This document shows, piece by piece, positions 10,235 to 17,977 of a stretch of 64,000 nucleotides of DNA. Position 1 is the first letter of the stretch. Every line of letters starts with the position of its first letter. The stretch lies in assembly GCF_003253735.1 (NCBI RefSeq), contig NZ_QKYW01000011.1, forward strand, positions 107,703-171,702, written 5' to 3'. Made by a program: the position numbers and the translations under genes. The DNA is from Pseudomonas sp. URMO17WK12:I2 (GTDB taxonomy: Bacteria > Pseudomonadota > Gammaproteobacteria > Pseudomonadales > Pseudomonadaceae). The notes beneath the pieces are model-generated. The model searched no databases. It saw nothing but the letters and a program-made list of their open reading frames with translations, and was not told the origin of the DNA.

Positions 10235-13200
10235 TGGACCTTGGTCTGCCTTTTTCCCCGGCCCAGAAGCAACTGGCCGAAGCCAACCCGCAGGGGTATC
10301 GCTGGGTGCGCATGGCGCTCGCCGGTGTTGCCCCGGAGCGGGTCGAGCAACGTCTGCGTGATCTGTTGAACAGCCATGAGGCGCTGCGCCTGCGCTATCA
10401 GCGCCCACTCGGTGCTACTGGTTTGCGCCAGCGCGTGGCCGAGCCGGGCGAATTGCGCCTGGACTGGCGCCAAACCGCTGCCGGCACCGATGCGGCCGCC
10501 TGGCAGCGCGACGCCCAGGCCCAGTGCCAGGCGCAGCAGCCCGACCTGCTGGCCTGGTGGCGCGACGAGCAGCTATGGCTGGCAGTGCCGGCCTACTCGC
10601 TGGACCTGCGCAGCCTCGAGCAACTGCGCCGTGAGCTGCTGGGGCAGGGCGCGGCACCGCAGGCCGAACCGATGCAGTACAGCGATTACGCCGAGTGGAT
10701 CGCCGGCCTGCAACTGGACGAGGACGCCGAGCAGGGCATGCAGTTCTGGCGCAACCTGGCCTTGCAGGAGGTGCCGGGGCTGCGCCTGATCGAACGCTAT
10801 GGCATGGCCAGCGGTGCCCGTGGCTGCGTGCAGCAGGCGCTCGAACCTGCCTTGTGCGGTGCCGTGCAGGCACTGGCCGAGGGCGAAGCGCTGGCCGTCG
10901 AGCCGCTCGCCCTGGCAGCCTGGGGTGCCTTGCTCGGCCGCCTGAACGGTCAGCGCCATGCGCAACTGGGCCTGCAGCACGACCCGCGTGACGACTATGA
11001 GGAACTGCAGGGCGCCTACGGGCTGTTCGAGCAGACCCTGCCCATGCAGGTGCATCTGTCCGAGCACGCCAGCTGGGTCAGCCTGGCCCGGCAACTGGCC
11101 CGGCAACTGGAAAACGCCGTGCTCTGGCAGGAGTATCTCGGCCAGGCCGAGCTGCTGCCGGAGTGGCGCGCCAGCTATCAGGCCGGGCTGAGCGTGCAGC
11201 GACTGGCGGAGGTGCCGGCGCTGCAGGCCCTGTCCTTCGACACACCGGTGGAGCTGCAGCTGCACTGGCTGCTGGATGAGTCCGGCCAGGGCCAGTTGGC
11301 GCTGGTGTACGACAGCGGGCTGTATCGCCGTGAGCAGATGCAACTCCTGCTGCGCCGCTACGTGCATTGGGTCGGCCAACTACTGCAGGCGCCGCAAGCG
11401 CCGCTGGACAGCCTGGATACCTTGCTGGCGGAAGAGGCGCAGCCGGTGGCGACTGGCGGAGAGCTACCAGCGGACGTGGATATCGTCGAGCGCTTCCGCG
11501 CCCATGCGCGCAACCAGCCGCACAGCCCGGCGCTGCGCGATGGTCGGCGGGTGCTGTCTTACGCCGAGCTGGACGAGCTGAGCGAGCGGGTGGCCAGCAG
11601 CCTGCAGCAGGCGGGTGTTGGCCCGGATCAGGTGGTGGCGCTGCTGCTGCCGCGTGGCGCGCAGATGCTGGTGGCCATGCTGGCCTGCTTCAAGGCCGGC
11701 GCGGCCTACCTGCCGCTGGATCCGGCGCTGCCACCGCTGCGTCTGGCCAGCATTCTTGATGATGCCAGACCCGCGCTTGTGCTGTATCTGGATGAGCTGA
11801 CGCTGGCCTGCGAGGTGCCCAGCCTGGCCTGGGCGCAGGCCAGCAGTGCTGCGCCACTGGCAGCGCCTGTAGCCAGCGCGCCGCAGCACCTGGCCTATGT
11901 GCTCTACACCTCGGGCACCAGTGGCAAGCCCAAGGGCGTGCAGATCGAGCAGGGGCAGCTACGCCATTATGCAAGCCAGATCACCCATGCCCTGGATCTG
12001 CCGGGCGGCGCGCACTACGGGTTGGTGTCCTCGCTGCTCGCCGACCTGGGCAACACCGTGCTGTACCCGGCCTGGTTGCAGGGGGGCTGCGTGCACCTGC
12101 TGAGCCAGGCCAGCGTCACCGATGCGCAGGCCTTCGCCGAGGAGCTGCGCGAGCATCCGCTGGATGTGTTGAAGATCGTTCCGTCGCATCTCGAGGCATT
12201 GATCGGTGAGCATCCGCTGGAGGGTGTATTGCCCCGTCAGGTACTGGTACTTGGCGGCGAAGCGGTGGGCGAAAGCCTGCTGGCGCGCCTGGCACAGGCA
12301 GCAGCTGGCTGCCGCCTGTACAACCACTACGGGCCGAGCGAGACCACAGTCGGCGTACTCTGGCGCGCCATCGACATCCAGCAGGGGGCGAGCGGCACGG
12401 CCTTGAACCAGGTGCTCGGCAACAACCGCATCTACCTGCTCGACGAACAACAGCGCCCCGTACCCAGCGGGCAGGCGGGCGAGTTGTGCGTGGCCGGGGC
12501 CAGTGTCGGCCGTGGCTACCTGGGCAATGTCGGCAGCTCGGCATTCGGTCGTGATCCGCTGTCCGGCGCTCGCCTGTATCGCACCGGCGACCTGGCGTTG
12601 CGCCAGGCCGATGGCGCCTTGCGCATCCTCGGGCGCAACGATCAGCAGGTGAAGATTCGCGGCTTCCGCCTGGAACTGGCGGAAGTCGAACAGGCCTTGC
12701 GTGGCCTGCCGGGCGTGCAACAGGCGGCAGTGCTGCTCGATGGCGAGCGCCTGCTGGCTTTCGTCGTGGAAGAGGAAGGGCAGAGCCGCGCCGCCAACCT
12801 GCTGCGCGACGACCTGGCCCAACAACTGCCGGACTATATGCTGCCCGCCGGCATCTTCGCCCTGAAAGCCCTGCCGCTGAACAGCAATGGCAAGCTCGAT
12901 CGCCAGGCGCTGCTGGAGCGTGCCCGGCAGCGCATGCAGGGCGCGCGGGTGGCCCCGGTCGGCGAACTGGAAAGTGCGGTGCTGGAAATCTGGTGCCGTG
13001 TGCTGGGTGTCGAGGATCTCGGCGTGACCGATAACTTCTTCGCCATGGGCGGGCATTCCCTCGCGGCGATCAAGGTGGTGGCGCTGATTCGCGAGCAACT
13101 GGGGCTCAACCCGCCAACCAATCTGCTGTTCGAGCGGCAGACCGTGCGCGAGCTGGTGCAGAGCCTCGACCAGGGCGCGAGTGGCGAAGGCTGGCAGGTG

Positions 13201-14013
13201 CTGAACGAAGTGGCCGGTGATGCGCCTGCCTTGCTTCTGGTGCACGGCGCCGAAGGCCACCTGAAAGACTACCGACCGTTGCTGGCGCACCTGGGCGAAG
13301 GCCAGGCCGCCTATGGCTTGACGGCATTTGACGAGGGTTGGCAAAGCAGGGATCTGGACGCGCTGCTGCAGCGCTATGTGCAGAGCATTCCCGAGTCGCT
13401 CAAGCAGCGCCCGCTGGTGCTGCTCGGCTGGTGCCTGGCGTCGCGCCTGGCGCTGCTGTTGACGGCGCATCTGCAGGCCGCAGGCTTCAACGTCCAGGCC
13501 CTGGCGGTGGTGGATCATGATTCGCAGCGCAGCCTGGCGGGCGACGGCGACGAAGGGGGGCAGTTGCTCGCCGACCTGGTGTTCCTGTGTGGCAGCCGTG
13601 CGCGGCCGCTTGGCGATACCTTGCGCGAGCGGCTGGCCCGGCAACTGGTCGATTGCGATTATGCCGAGGGGGTGGCCCGCCTGCTGGCCGACGCCGAAGT
13701 GCGCGAGCATCTGCAATGGGAGGGCGCTGAGGCCGAGTTGCAGGCCGCGATGGTGCGCTACCGGATGATCAAGACGCGCCTTTACGAACAGGCCCTACCG
13801 GTGGTCGATGTGCCCATCTGGTTGTGGCGTAGCAATGCCCACGGCGACCTGCGCGCCGCCTGGCAGGCGCACACACGCAAGGCGCTGCATTATCGCAGCC
13901 TGGATGTCGGCCATCATGCGATCCTTGCCGAGCCGCGCCTGAGTGCGGATCTGTTGTCCTTGCTGGCGCCGAGCATTGCGCCGCAACACCGAGCCGAGAG
14001 GGTGCCTGACTGA
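10231..14013 (+). CDS. Terminal NRPS: degenerate C-like (interface) domain-A(Asp)-T-thioesterase
   Basis: A 1260-residue final synthetase, starting at the ATG that overlaps the previous stop (an upstream extension of 62 codons lies inside the previous gene). Residues 1-400 resemble a condensation domain, but the HHxxxDG site reads P120-A-Y-S-L-D125-L, so both histidines are gone. This is expected of the interface domains that recruit aspartyl beta-hydroxylases. The A domain (about 415-895) has pocket D605 L606 T609 K648 V673 G675 H699 V707 G708 K888, the Asp code. The carrier serine is 943 (MGGHSL). The thioesterase (about 975-1260) has G1066-W-C1068-L-A1070 where GxSxG is normal, so the nucleophile is Cys, with a likely catalytic His at 1228/1229. 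With the upstream C domain and fused hydroxylase it forms a module split over two proteins that should add beta-hydroxy-Asp and release the peptide. Confidence 0.92.
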   Translation: MMDLGLPFSPAQKQLAEANPQGYRWVRMALAGVAPERVEQRLRDLLNSHEALRLRYQRPLGATGLRQRVAEPGELRLDWRQTAAGTDAAAWQRDAQAQCQAQQPDLLAWWRDEQLWLAVPAYSLDLRSLEQLRRELLGQGAAPQAEPMQYSDYAEWIAGLQLDEDAEQGMQFWRNLALQEVPGLRLIERYGMASGARGCVQQALEPALCGAVQALAEGEALAVEPLALAAWGALLGRLNGQRHAQLGLQHDPRDDYEELQGAYGLFEQTLPMQVHLSEHASWVSLARQLARQLENAVLWQEYLGQAELLPEWRASYQAGLSVQRLAEVPALQALSFDTPVELQLHWLLDESGQGQLALVYDSGLYRREQMQLLLRRYVHWVGQLLQAPQAPLDSLDTLLAEEAQPVATGGELPADVDIVERFRAHARNQPHSPALRDGRRVLSYAELDELSERVASSLQQAGVGPDQVVALLLPRGAQMLVAMLACFKAGAAYLPLDPALPPLRLASILDDARPALVLYLDELTLACEVPSLAWAQASSAAPLAAPVASAPQHLAYVLYTSGTSGKPKGVQIEQGQLRHYASQITHALDLPGGAHYGLVSSLLADLGNTVLYPAWLQGGCVHLLSQASVTDAQAFAEELREHPLDVLKIVPSHLEALIGEHPLEGVLPRQVLVLGGEAVGESLLARLAQAAAGCRLYNHYGPSETTVGVLWRAIDIQQGASGTALNQVLGNNRIYLLDEQQRPVPSGQAGELCVAGASVGRGYLGNVGSSAFGRDPLSGARLYRTGDLALRQADGALRILGRNDQQVKIRGFRLELAEVEQALRGLPGVQQAAVLLDGERLLAFVVEEEGQSRAANLLRDDLAQQLPDYMLPAGIFALKALPLNSNGKLDRQALLERARQRMQGARVAPVGELESAVLEIWCRVLGVEDLGVTDNFFAMGGHSLAAIKVVALIREQLGLNPPTNLLFERQTVRELVQSLDQGASGEGWQVLNEVAGDAPALLLVHGAEGHLKDYRPLLAHLGEGQAAYGLTAFDEGWQSRDLDALLQRYVQSIPESLKQRPLVLLGWCLASRLALLLTAHLQAAGFNVQALAVVDHDSQRSLAGDGDEGGQLLADLVFLCGSRARPLGDTLRERLARQLVDCDYAEGVARLLADAEVREHLQWEGAEAELQAAMVRYRMIKTRLYEQALPVVDVPIWLWRSNAHGDLRAAWQAHTRKALHYRSLDVGHHAILAEPRLSADLLSLLAPSIAPQHRAERVPD

Positions 14014-15656
14014 TGATGTTATTGAAGGAACTGCTGATTGACGCGCGCTGGCGCATTTTCCTGGCGGTGCTGTGCAGTGCCTTGAGTGCGGCCTGCAGCA
14101 TCGGCCTGATCGGCTATATCAACCGCAGCCTGGAGCAGGGGCTGGATGACCTGAGCCAGGCACTGGCGCTGTTCGCCGGCCTGCTGTTGCTGCTGTTCGT
14201 CAGCGGTACTCTGGCCCAGTGGCTGCTGGTGCAGATCGGCCATCGCCTGGTCTATCAGTTGCGCCTGCGCCTGGTTGGCAAGGTGCTGGGCACCGCCCTG
14301 GAACGCATCGAGCGACTGGGCAGCCCGCGCATCTACAACGCCCTGACCAAGGACGTGACCACCGTGGCCACGGCCTTCAAGCAACTGCCGATCTCCCTCT
14401 ACAACGGCCTGCTGCTGGTGGCGGGCCTGGCTTACATGGCCTGGCTGAGTTTGCCGTTCTTCGCCCTGACCCTGGCGGTGATCGCCTTCGGCGTAGTGCT
14501 CGACGTGCTGCTCGGGCGCAAGGTCAAGAGCCTGATGCAACAGGTGCGGCAGCAGGATGACCAGTTGACCGAGCAATTCGAGGCGACCATCAACGGCCGC
14601 TGCGAACTGGCCCTGAGCCGCGAGCGTCGGCAACTGCTGTACAACCAGCGCCTGGAGCCGATCGCGCAGGCCTCGCTGCAGGCCTCGGTACGCGCCGATA
14701 CCCTGTGGGCGATCAACCTGAACTGGACGTCGCTGCTGGTGTTCGTGCTGATCGGTACGCTGTTTTTCCTCGGCCAGGGCCTCGGGCTGCTGAGCCAGCA
14801 GGTGGTGGTGGGCTACGTGCTGGCGATCATGTTCCTGCGTACGCCGATCTCGATGATCCTCGATGCCGTGCCGGCGGTGATCCGCGGCCATGTGGCGCTG
14901 CAGGCCATCGACGACCTGGCCCTGGGCGAGACGGTGCACTTCACCCAGCCAGCCAAGGCCGCCGAGCCTTTCCGTGAGCTGCGCCTGAGCAACGTGCACT
15001 ACCGCTACCCCGGGCAGGGCGATGAATTCGCCTTTCACCTGGGCCCCATCGATCTGCAGGTTCGCCGTGGCGAACTGATCTTCATCGTCGGCGGTAACGG
15101 CAGCGGCAAGTCGACCCTGGCCAAGTTGCTGACCGGGCTCTATCAGCCCAGCGAGGGGACGGTGGCGCTCAATGGCGTGACGCTGGATGCCGCGAACAGC
15201 GAGTGGCACCGCGAGCATTTCGCGGCGATCTTCGCCGACTTCTACCTGTTCGCCGATGTGCTCGGCGAGAACGGCCAGCTCGATGGGCTGGAGGAGCGCG
15301 TCGATCACTACCTGCAACGCCTGGGGTTGGCGCACAAGGTGCAGTTCGTCGACGGGCGCCTTTCCACCACGGCCCTGTCACAGGGGCAGCGCAAGCGCCT
15401 GGCCCTGCTGTTGCTGATGATGGAGGGCCGCGAGGTGCTGCTGCTCGATGAATGGGCGGCGGATCAGGACCCGGTGTTCCGCCACGTCTTCTACCATGAG
15501 CTGCTGCCCGAGCTGCAGGCGGCCGGCAAGACGATCATCGCCATCAGCCACGATGACCGCTACTTCGATGTGGCCGATCGCATCTACCGGCTCGATTACG
15601 GCCAGTTGGTGGACTATGACCGCAGCAGCGAGAGCCCTTTCCAGCGAGTCATCTAG
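14013..15656 (+). CDS. Cyclic-peptide/siderophore ABC exporter, PvdE/SyrD type (fused permease-ATPase)
   Basis: 547 residues: an N-terminal six-helix membrane domain (about 1-290) and a C-terminal ATPase. Walker A is GGNGSGKST at about 361, the signature LSQGQRKR at about 455, Walker B LLLDEW at about 476, and the switch histidine is in ISHDDRYF near 513. This half-transporter architecture and length match PvdE and SyrD, which move NRPS peptides or their precursors across the inner membrane. The start overlaps the last base of the terminal NRPS stop, so it is the last gene of the synthetase operon and probably moves the siderophore or its precursor to the periplasm. The substrate is inferred from context. 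Confidence 0.9.
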   Translation: MMLLKELLIDARWRIFLAVLCSALSAACSIGLIGYINRSLEQGLDDLSQALALFAGLLLLLFVSGTLAQWLLVQIGHRLVYQLRLRLVGKVLGTALERIERLGSPRIYNALTKDVTTVATAFKQLPISLYNGLLLVAGLAYMAWLSLPFFALTLAVIAFGVVLDVLLGRKVKSLMQQVRQQDDQLTEQFEATINGRCELALSRERRQLLYNQRLEPIAQASLQASVRADTLWAINLNWTSLLVFVLIGTLFFLGQGLGLLSQQVVVGYVLAIMFLRTPISMILDAVPAVIRGHVALQAIDDLALGETVHFTQPAKAAEPFRELRLSNVHYRYPGQGDEFAFHLGPIDLQVRRGELIFIVGGNGSGKSTLAKLLTGLYQPSEGTVALNGVTLDAANSEWHREHFAAIFADFYLFADVLGENGQLDGLEERVDHYLQRLGLAHKVQFVDGRLSTTALSQGQRKRLALLLLMMEGREVLLLDEWAADQDPVFRHVFYHELLPELQAAGKTIIAISHDDRYFDVADRIYRLDYGQLVDYDRSSESPFQRVI

Positions 15657-15670
15657 TGGTTTCGAGCGGG

Positions 15671-16396
15671 TTATTCGGGCGTCCTGGCACGCTCGAGCGG
15701 GCAGCTACCGCAATAGTCGACGCCCGGCAGGCGGTAGCGAATGCAGCAGATACGCCGTAGCCGCTGCGGTTCGCTGGCGCCGACGTCCTTGTAGTACACC
15801 GGTGCGAACAGCGGGTTGCGCCGGCCATCGGGGCGCAGGCGGCTTTCCAGTATGGCTCTGGCCGGGGCGGAGCAATCGGCGGTTGCCAGTGGATGCCGTT
15901 CGGTTTGTGTCGTGGCGAATTCGAAGAGGTTGCCGGCGTTGCTCCAGAACAGTCGTGGCGAGGCGTTCGAGACCCAGGCCATGACCTCGATCACCGGTTC
16001 CAGGTGCCCTTGTATCAAGGTGCCGAAGCGCGCGAAGGGCGGGCAGGGCGACAGCGGGCTGCCATCATGGGGCAGGTGCAGGCCAAGCGGTTTGCCCTCT
16101 GCCGAGAGCGCAATGCCGACATCGCTCAGGGCGATGGGCAATTCGCGCCGCAAGAGCAGGTTGGCCGCCACGGCGGGGGCCAGGAAGCAGAAATACCATT
16201 TCGACCAGATAGAGGTCAGTGCCAGCAGATCGTCGGTGCCATGGCGCGCCGCCAGGGTGCGAATGAACGCAGCGAAATAGTCCGGCTGAAACAGTTGCGA
16301 GCCGGTAACTGTCTGCTGTTGATCACTGGCCAGCTGCAGGTTTTCCCCATAGTCCGCCAGCGGGCCGCTGAACAGCGGGGCGAGACTGGCGATCAT
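15671..16396 (-). CDS. FhuF-like [2Fe-2S] ferric-siderophore reductase
   Basis: 241 residues, in the opposite direction and 14 bases from the end of the exporter. The C-terminus carries C-C-x10-C-x2-C (ICC...YCGSC), the unusual cysteine pattern that binds the 2Fe-2S cluster in FhuF-family cytoplasmic reductases. These release iron from hydroxamate or hydroxycarboxylate siderophores after uptake. AAGGGG lies about eight bases before the ATG. Its promoter region is shared with the divergent MbtH gene and contains a Fur-box-like site, so both are probably switched on by iron starvation. A reductive release route implies the intact siderophore enters the cytoplasm; no receptor or permease gene is visible here. 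Confidence 0.85.
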   Translation of the reverse strand: MIASLAPLFSGPLADYGENLQLASDQQQTVTGSQLFQPDYFAAFIRTLAARHGTDDLLALTSIWSKWYFCFLAPAVAANLLLRRELPIALSDVGIALSAEGKPLGLHLPHDGSPLSPCPPFARFGTLIQGHLEPVIEVMAWVSNASPRLFWSNAGNLFEFATTQTERHPLATADCSAPARAILESRLRPDGRRNPLFAPVYYKDVGASEPQRLRRICCIRYRLPGVDYCGSCPLERARTPE

Positions 16397-16584
16397 GCTC
16401 GCGGCCCCTTGTCGCTGTCAGGCGGCATTGCGCAATGCTTGGTGAGAGGAGCTGTGGGTCGAGGCATGAAGAGGCACTTGCTGGTGAGACTCGTTATCAC
16501 TGGCGTCGCCTAGTATAAACAAACCGGGTGCATGCAGGCGAACCGGCCTGTGGCACCAGGGAGTGTAAGCCCATCACGATAATA

Positions 16585-16603
16585 TGTAATGATAATTGTT
16601 ATT
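16585..16603 (+). promoter_or_regulatory. Fur-box-like operator between fhuF-like gene and mbtH-like gene
   Basis: TGTAATGATAATTGTTATT matches 14 of 19 positions of the Fur consensus GATAATGATAATCATTATC, in an AT-rich patch that stands out from the GC-rich surroundings. It lies about 100 bases before the MbtH start and about 190 bases before the divergent reductase start, so it could repress both when iron is plentiful. The rest of 16397-16686 shows no coding potential. Confidence 0.75.
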
Positions 16604-16686
16604 AACCGTATTATCCTGCGGTCGCTCGTATGCACGCTCAGGCTGCCCTGCGAGCACGCGCATCTTCAGTGGAAACGGAGTGGAAC

Positions 16687-16902
16687 ATGAGTCTGGACAG
16701 TCCTGAAACGCGATTTTTGGTCGTGGTCAATGATGAGGAGCAGTATTCTCTCTGGCCCGATTACAAGGAAATACCCCAAGGCTGGCGCACAGCCGGCAAG
16801 CAGGGCAGCAAGGAAGAGTGCCTGGCCTACATCGAGTCGGTGTGGACCGACATGCGGCCCTTGAGCCTGCGCCAAGCCATGCAGGCCCAGGATCGCGGTT
16901 GA
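16687..16902 (+). CDS. MbtH-like protein (NRPS adenylation partner)
   Basis: 71 residues, starting at the ATG preceded by CGGAG seven bases upstream; an earlier in-frame ATG at 16630 lacks the family fold. It contains the full MbtH signature: NDEEQYSLWP, then IPQGW, then VWTDMRPLSLR. MbtH proteins bind adenylation domains and make them soluble or active. The stop overlaps the type II thioesterase start (TGATG), and the gene lies downstream of the Fur-box-like site, so it is an iron-regulated helper of the synthetases to its left. It is the usual small size for the family with no missing signature residue. Confidence 0.93.
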   Translation: MSLDSPETRFLVVVNDEEQYSLWPDYKEIPQGWRTAGKQGSKEECLAYIESVWTDMRPLSLRQAMQAQDRG

Positions 16903-17678
16903 TGCATTGTGCTTCCAGCCCCTGGTTTTCCGTGTTGCCGGGCGGCAGCCAGCCACCGGCGCTGCGACTGTACTGCTTCCCCTATGCCGGGGCGGGGCAT
17001 ACGGTTTTCCAGCATTGGCGCGCAGGGCTGCCCACCGACATCGAGCTGGCGTTGGTCAAGTTGCCGGGACGCGGGGCGCGCTTCGGCGAGCCGCGAGCCA
17101 ATTCGCTGAGCGAGCTGGCTGCAGCCCTGGCCGCGGAAGTCGCCCAGGCGAGCGCTGAAGGGGCTCCTTTTGCCTTTTTCGGCCACAGCATGGGGGCTTT
17201 GCTGGCCTTCGAGACGGCGCGAAAACTGGCCCGGCAAAGCCTAGCGCCCACCACGCTGCTGGTATCGGCCCGCACGGCGCCGGCCGCCCATGGCTGGCGC
17301 GAGCGGGTGGCGGATCTACCGCCTGCGCAGTTTCTGGAGGTCATCCGTGGCATGAACGGGATGCCTCGGGAGTTGCTGGACAACCCTGAATGGGTCGAGC
17401 TGTTCCTGCCGATCATCCGTGATGATTTCGCGCTCTGCGAAGACTACCGCTACAGCCTCGAGCCGCCCCTGGCGTGCCCCATTCAGGTACTGGCAGGGGA
17501 GACCGACGCCAGCGTGCCGCTGCCCTTGCTCGAGGGCTGGGCCAGGGAAAGCCTGGGCGGCTGTCAGACCTGGTTGTTTCCCGGTGGGCATTTCTACCTG
17601 TTCGAGCACGAAGCCGACCTGCTCGCACGCATGCAGCGGCTGCTGCTCGGCGAGTCGCGCAAACAGGCGGCTGGCTGA
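16902..17678 (+). CDS. Type II thioesterase of the siderophore NRPS
   Basis: 258 residues of alpha/beta-hydrolase fold, starting at the ATG that overlaps the MbtH stop. The nucleophile is Ser96 in GHSMG and the likely catalytic His is about 230 in PGGHFYLF; the N-terminal CFPYAGAG motif is typical of the external thioesterases GrsT, PchC and PvdG. These remove misprimed or stalled acyl groups from carrier domains. Unlike the terminal thioesterase of this locus, this one keeps the normal serine. It is translationally coupled to MbtH and shares its iron control. Confidence 0.9.
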   Translation: MHCASSPWFSVLPGGSQPPALRLYCFPYAGAGHTVFQHWRAGLPTDIELALVKLPGRGARFGEPRANSLSELAAALAAEVAQASAEGAPFAFFGHSMGALLAFETARKLARQSLAPTTLLVSARTAPAAHGWRERVADLPPAQFLEVIRGMNGMPRELLDNPEWVELFLPIIRDDFALCEDYRYSLEPPLACPIQVLAGETDASVPLPLLEGWARESLGGCQTWLFPGGHFYLFEHEADLLARMQRLLLGESRKQAAG

Positions 17679-17803
17679 GCGGGCGTTTTCGGTCAAGCAT
17701 TCCAGCCCCATGCGTTCTGTGGTGATTGCCAATTGAGGCACCCCCCCATGTCGTGCGCGTGTTCGTGGCGTATGTCACAGCTGTGCCATTTGATTAATAT
17801 AAT

Positions 17804-17822
17804 GGTAGTAATTATCATTTGT
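17804..17822 (+). promoter_or_regulatory. Fur-box-like operator upstream of diaminobutyrate aminotransferase
   Basis: GGTAGTAATTATCATTTGT matches 13 of 19 positions of the Fur consensus in its ATTATC orientation, inside an AT-rich stretch (17785-17830). It lies about 155 bases before the aminotransferase start, which suggests a separate iron-regulated transcript. The remaining part of 17679-17977 shows no gene. Confidence 0.6.
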
Positions 17823-17977
17823 AATATCACGCTGATCATGGCCTTGCATGTGACCTTGCCCGGCAGCCGATAACCGCCACTTGGAACCGTCTGAGTTGGC
17901 GGAGCGTTCGCTGCATTACGCATGTTCCGGCAGCGTCGTCAGATAACGCGCCATCCGCGCGACACGAGGATGCACTC

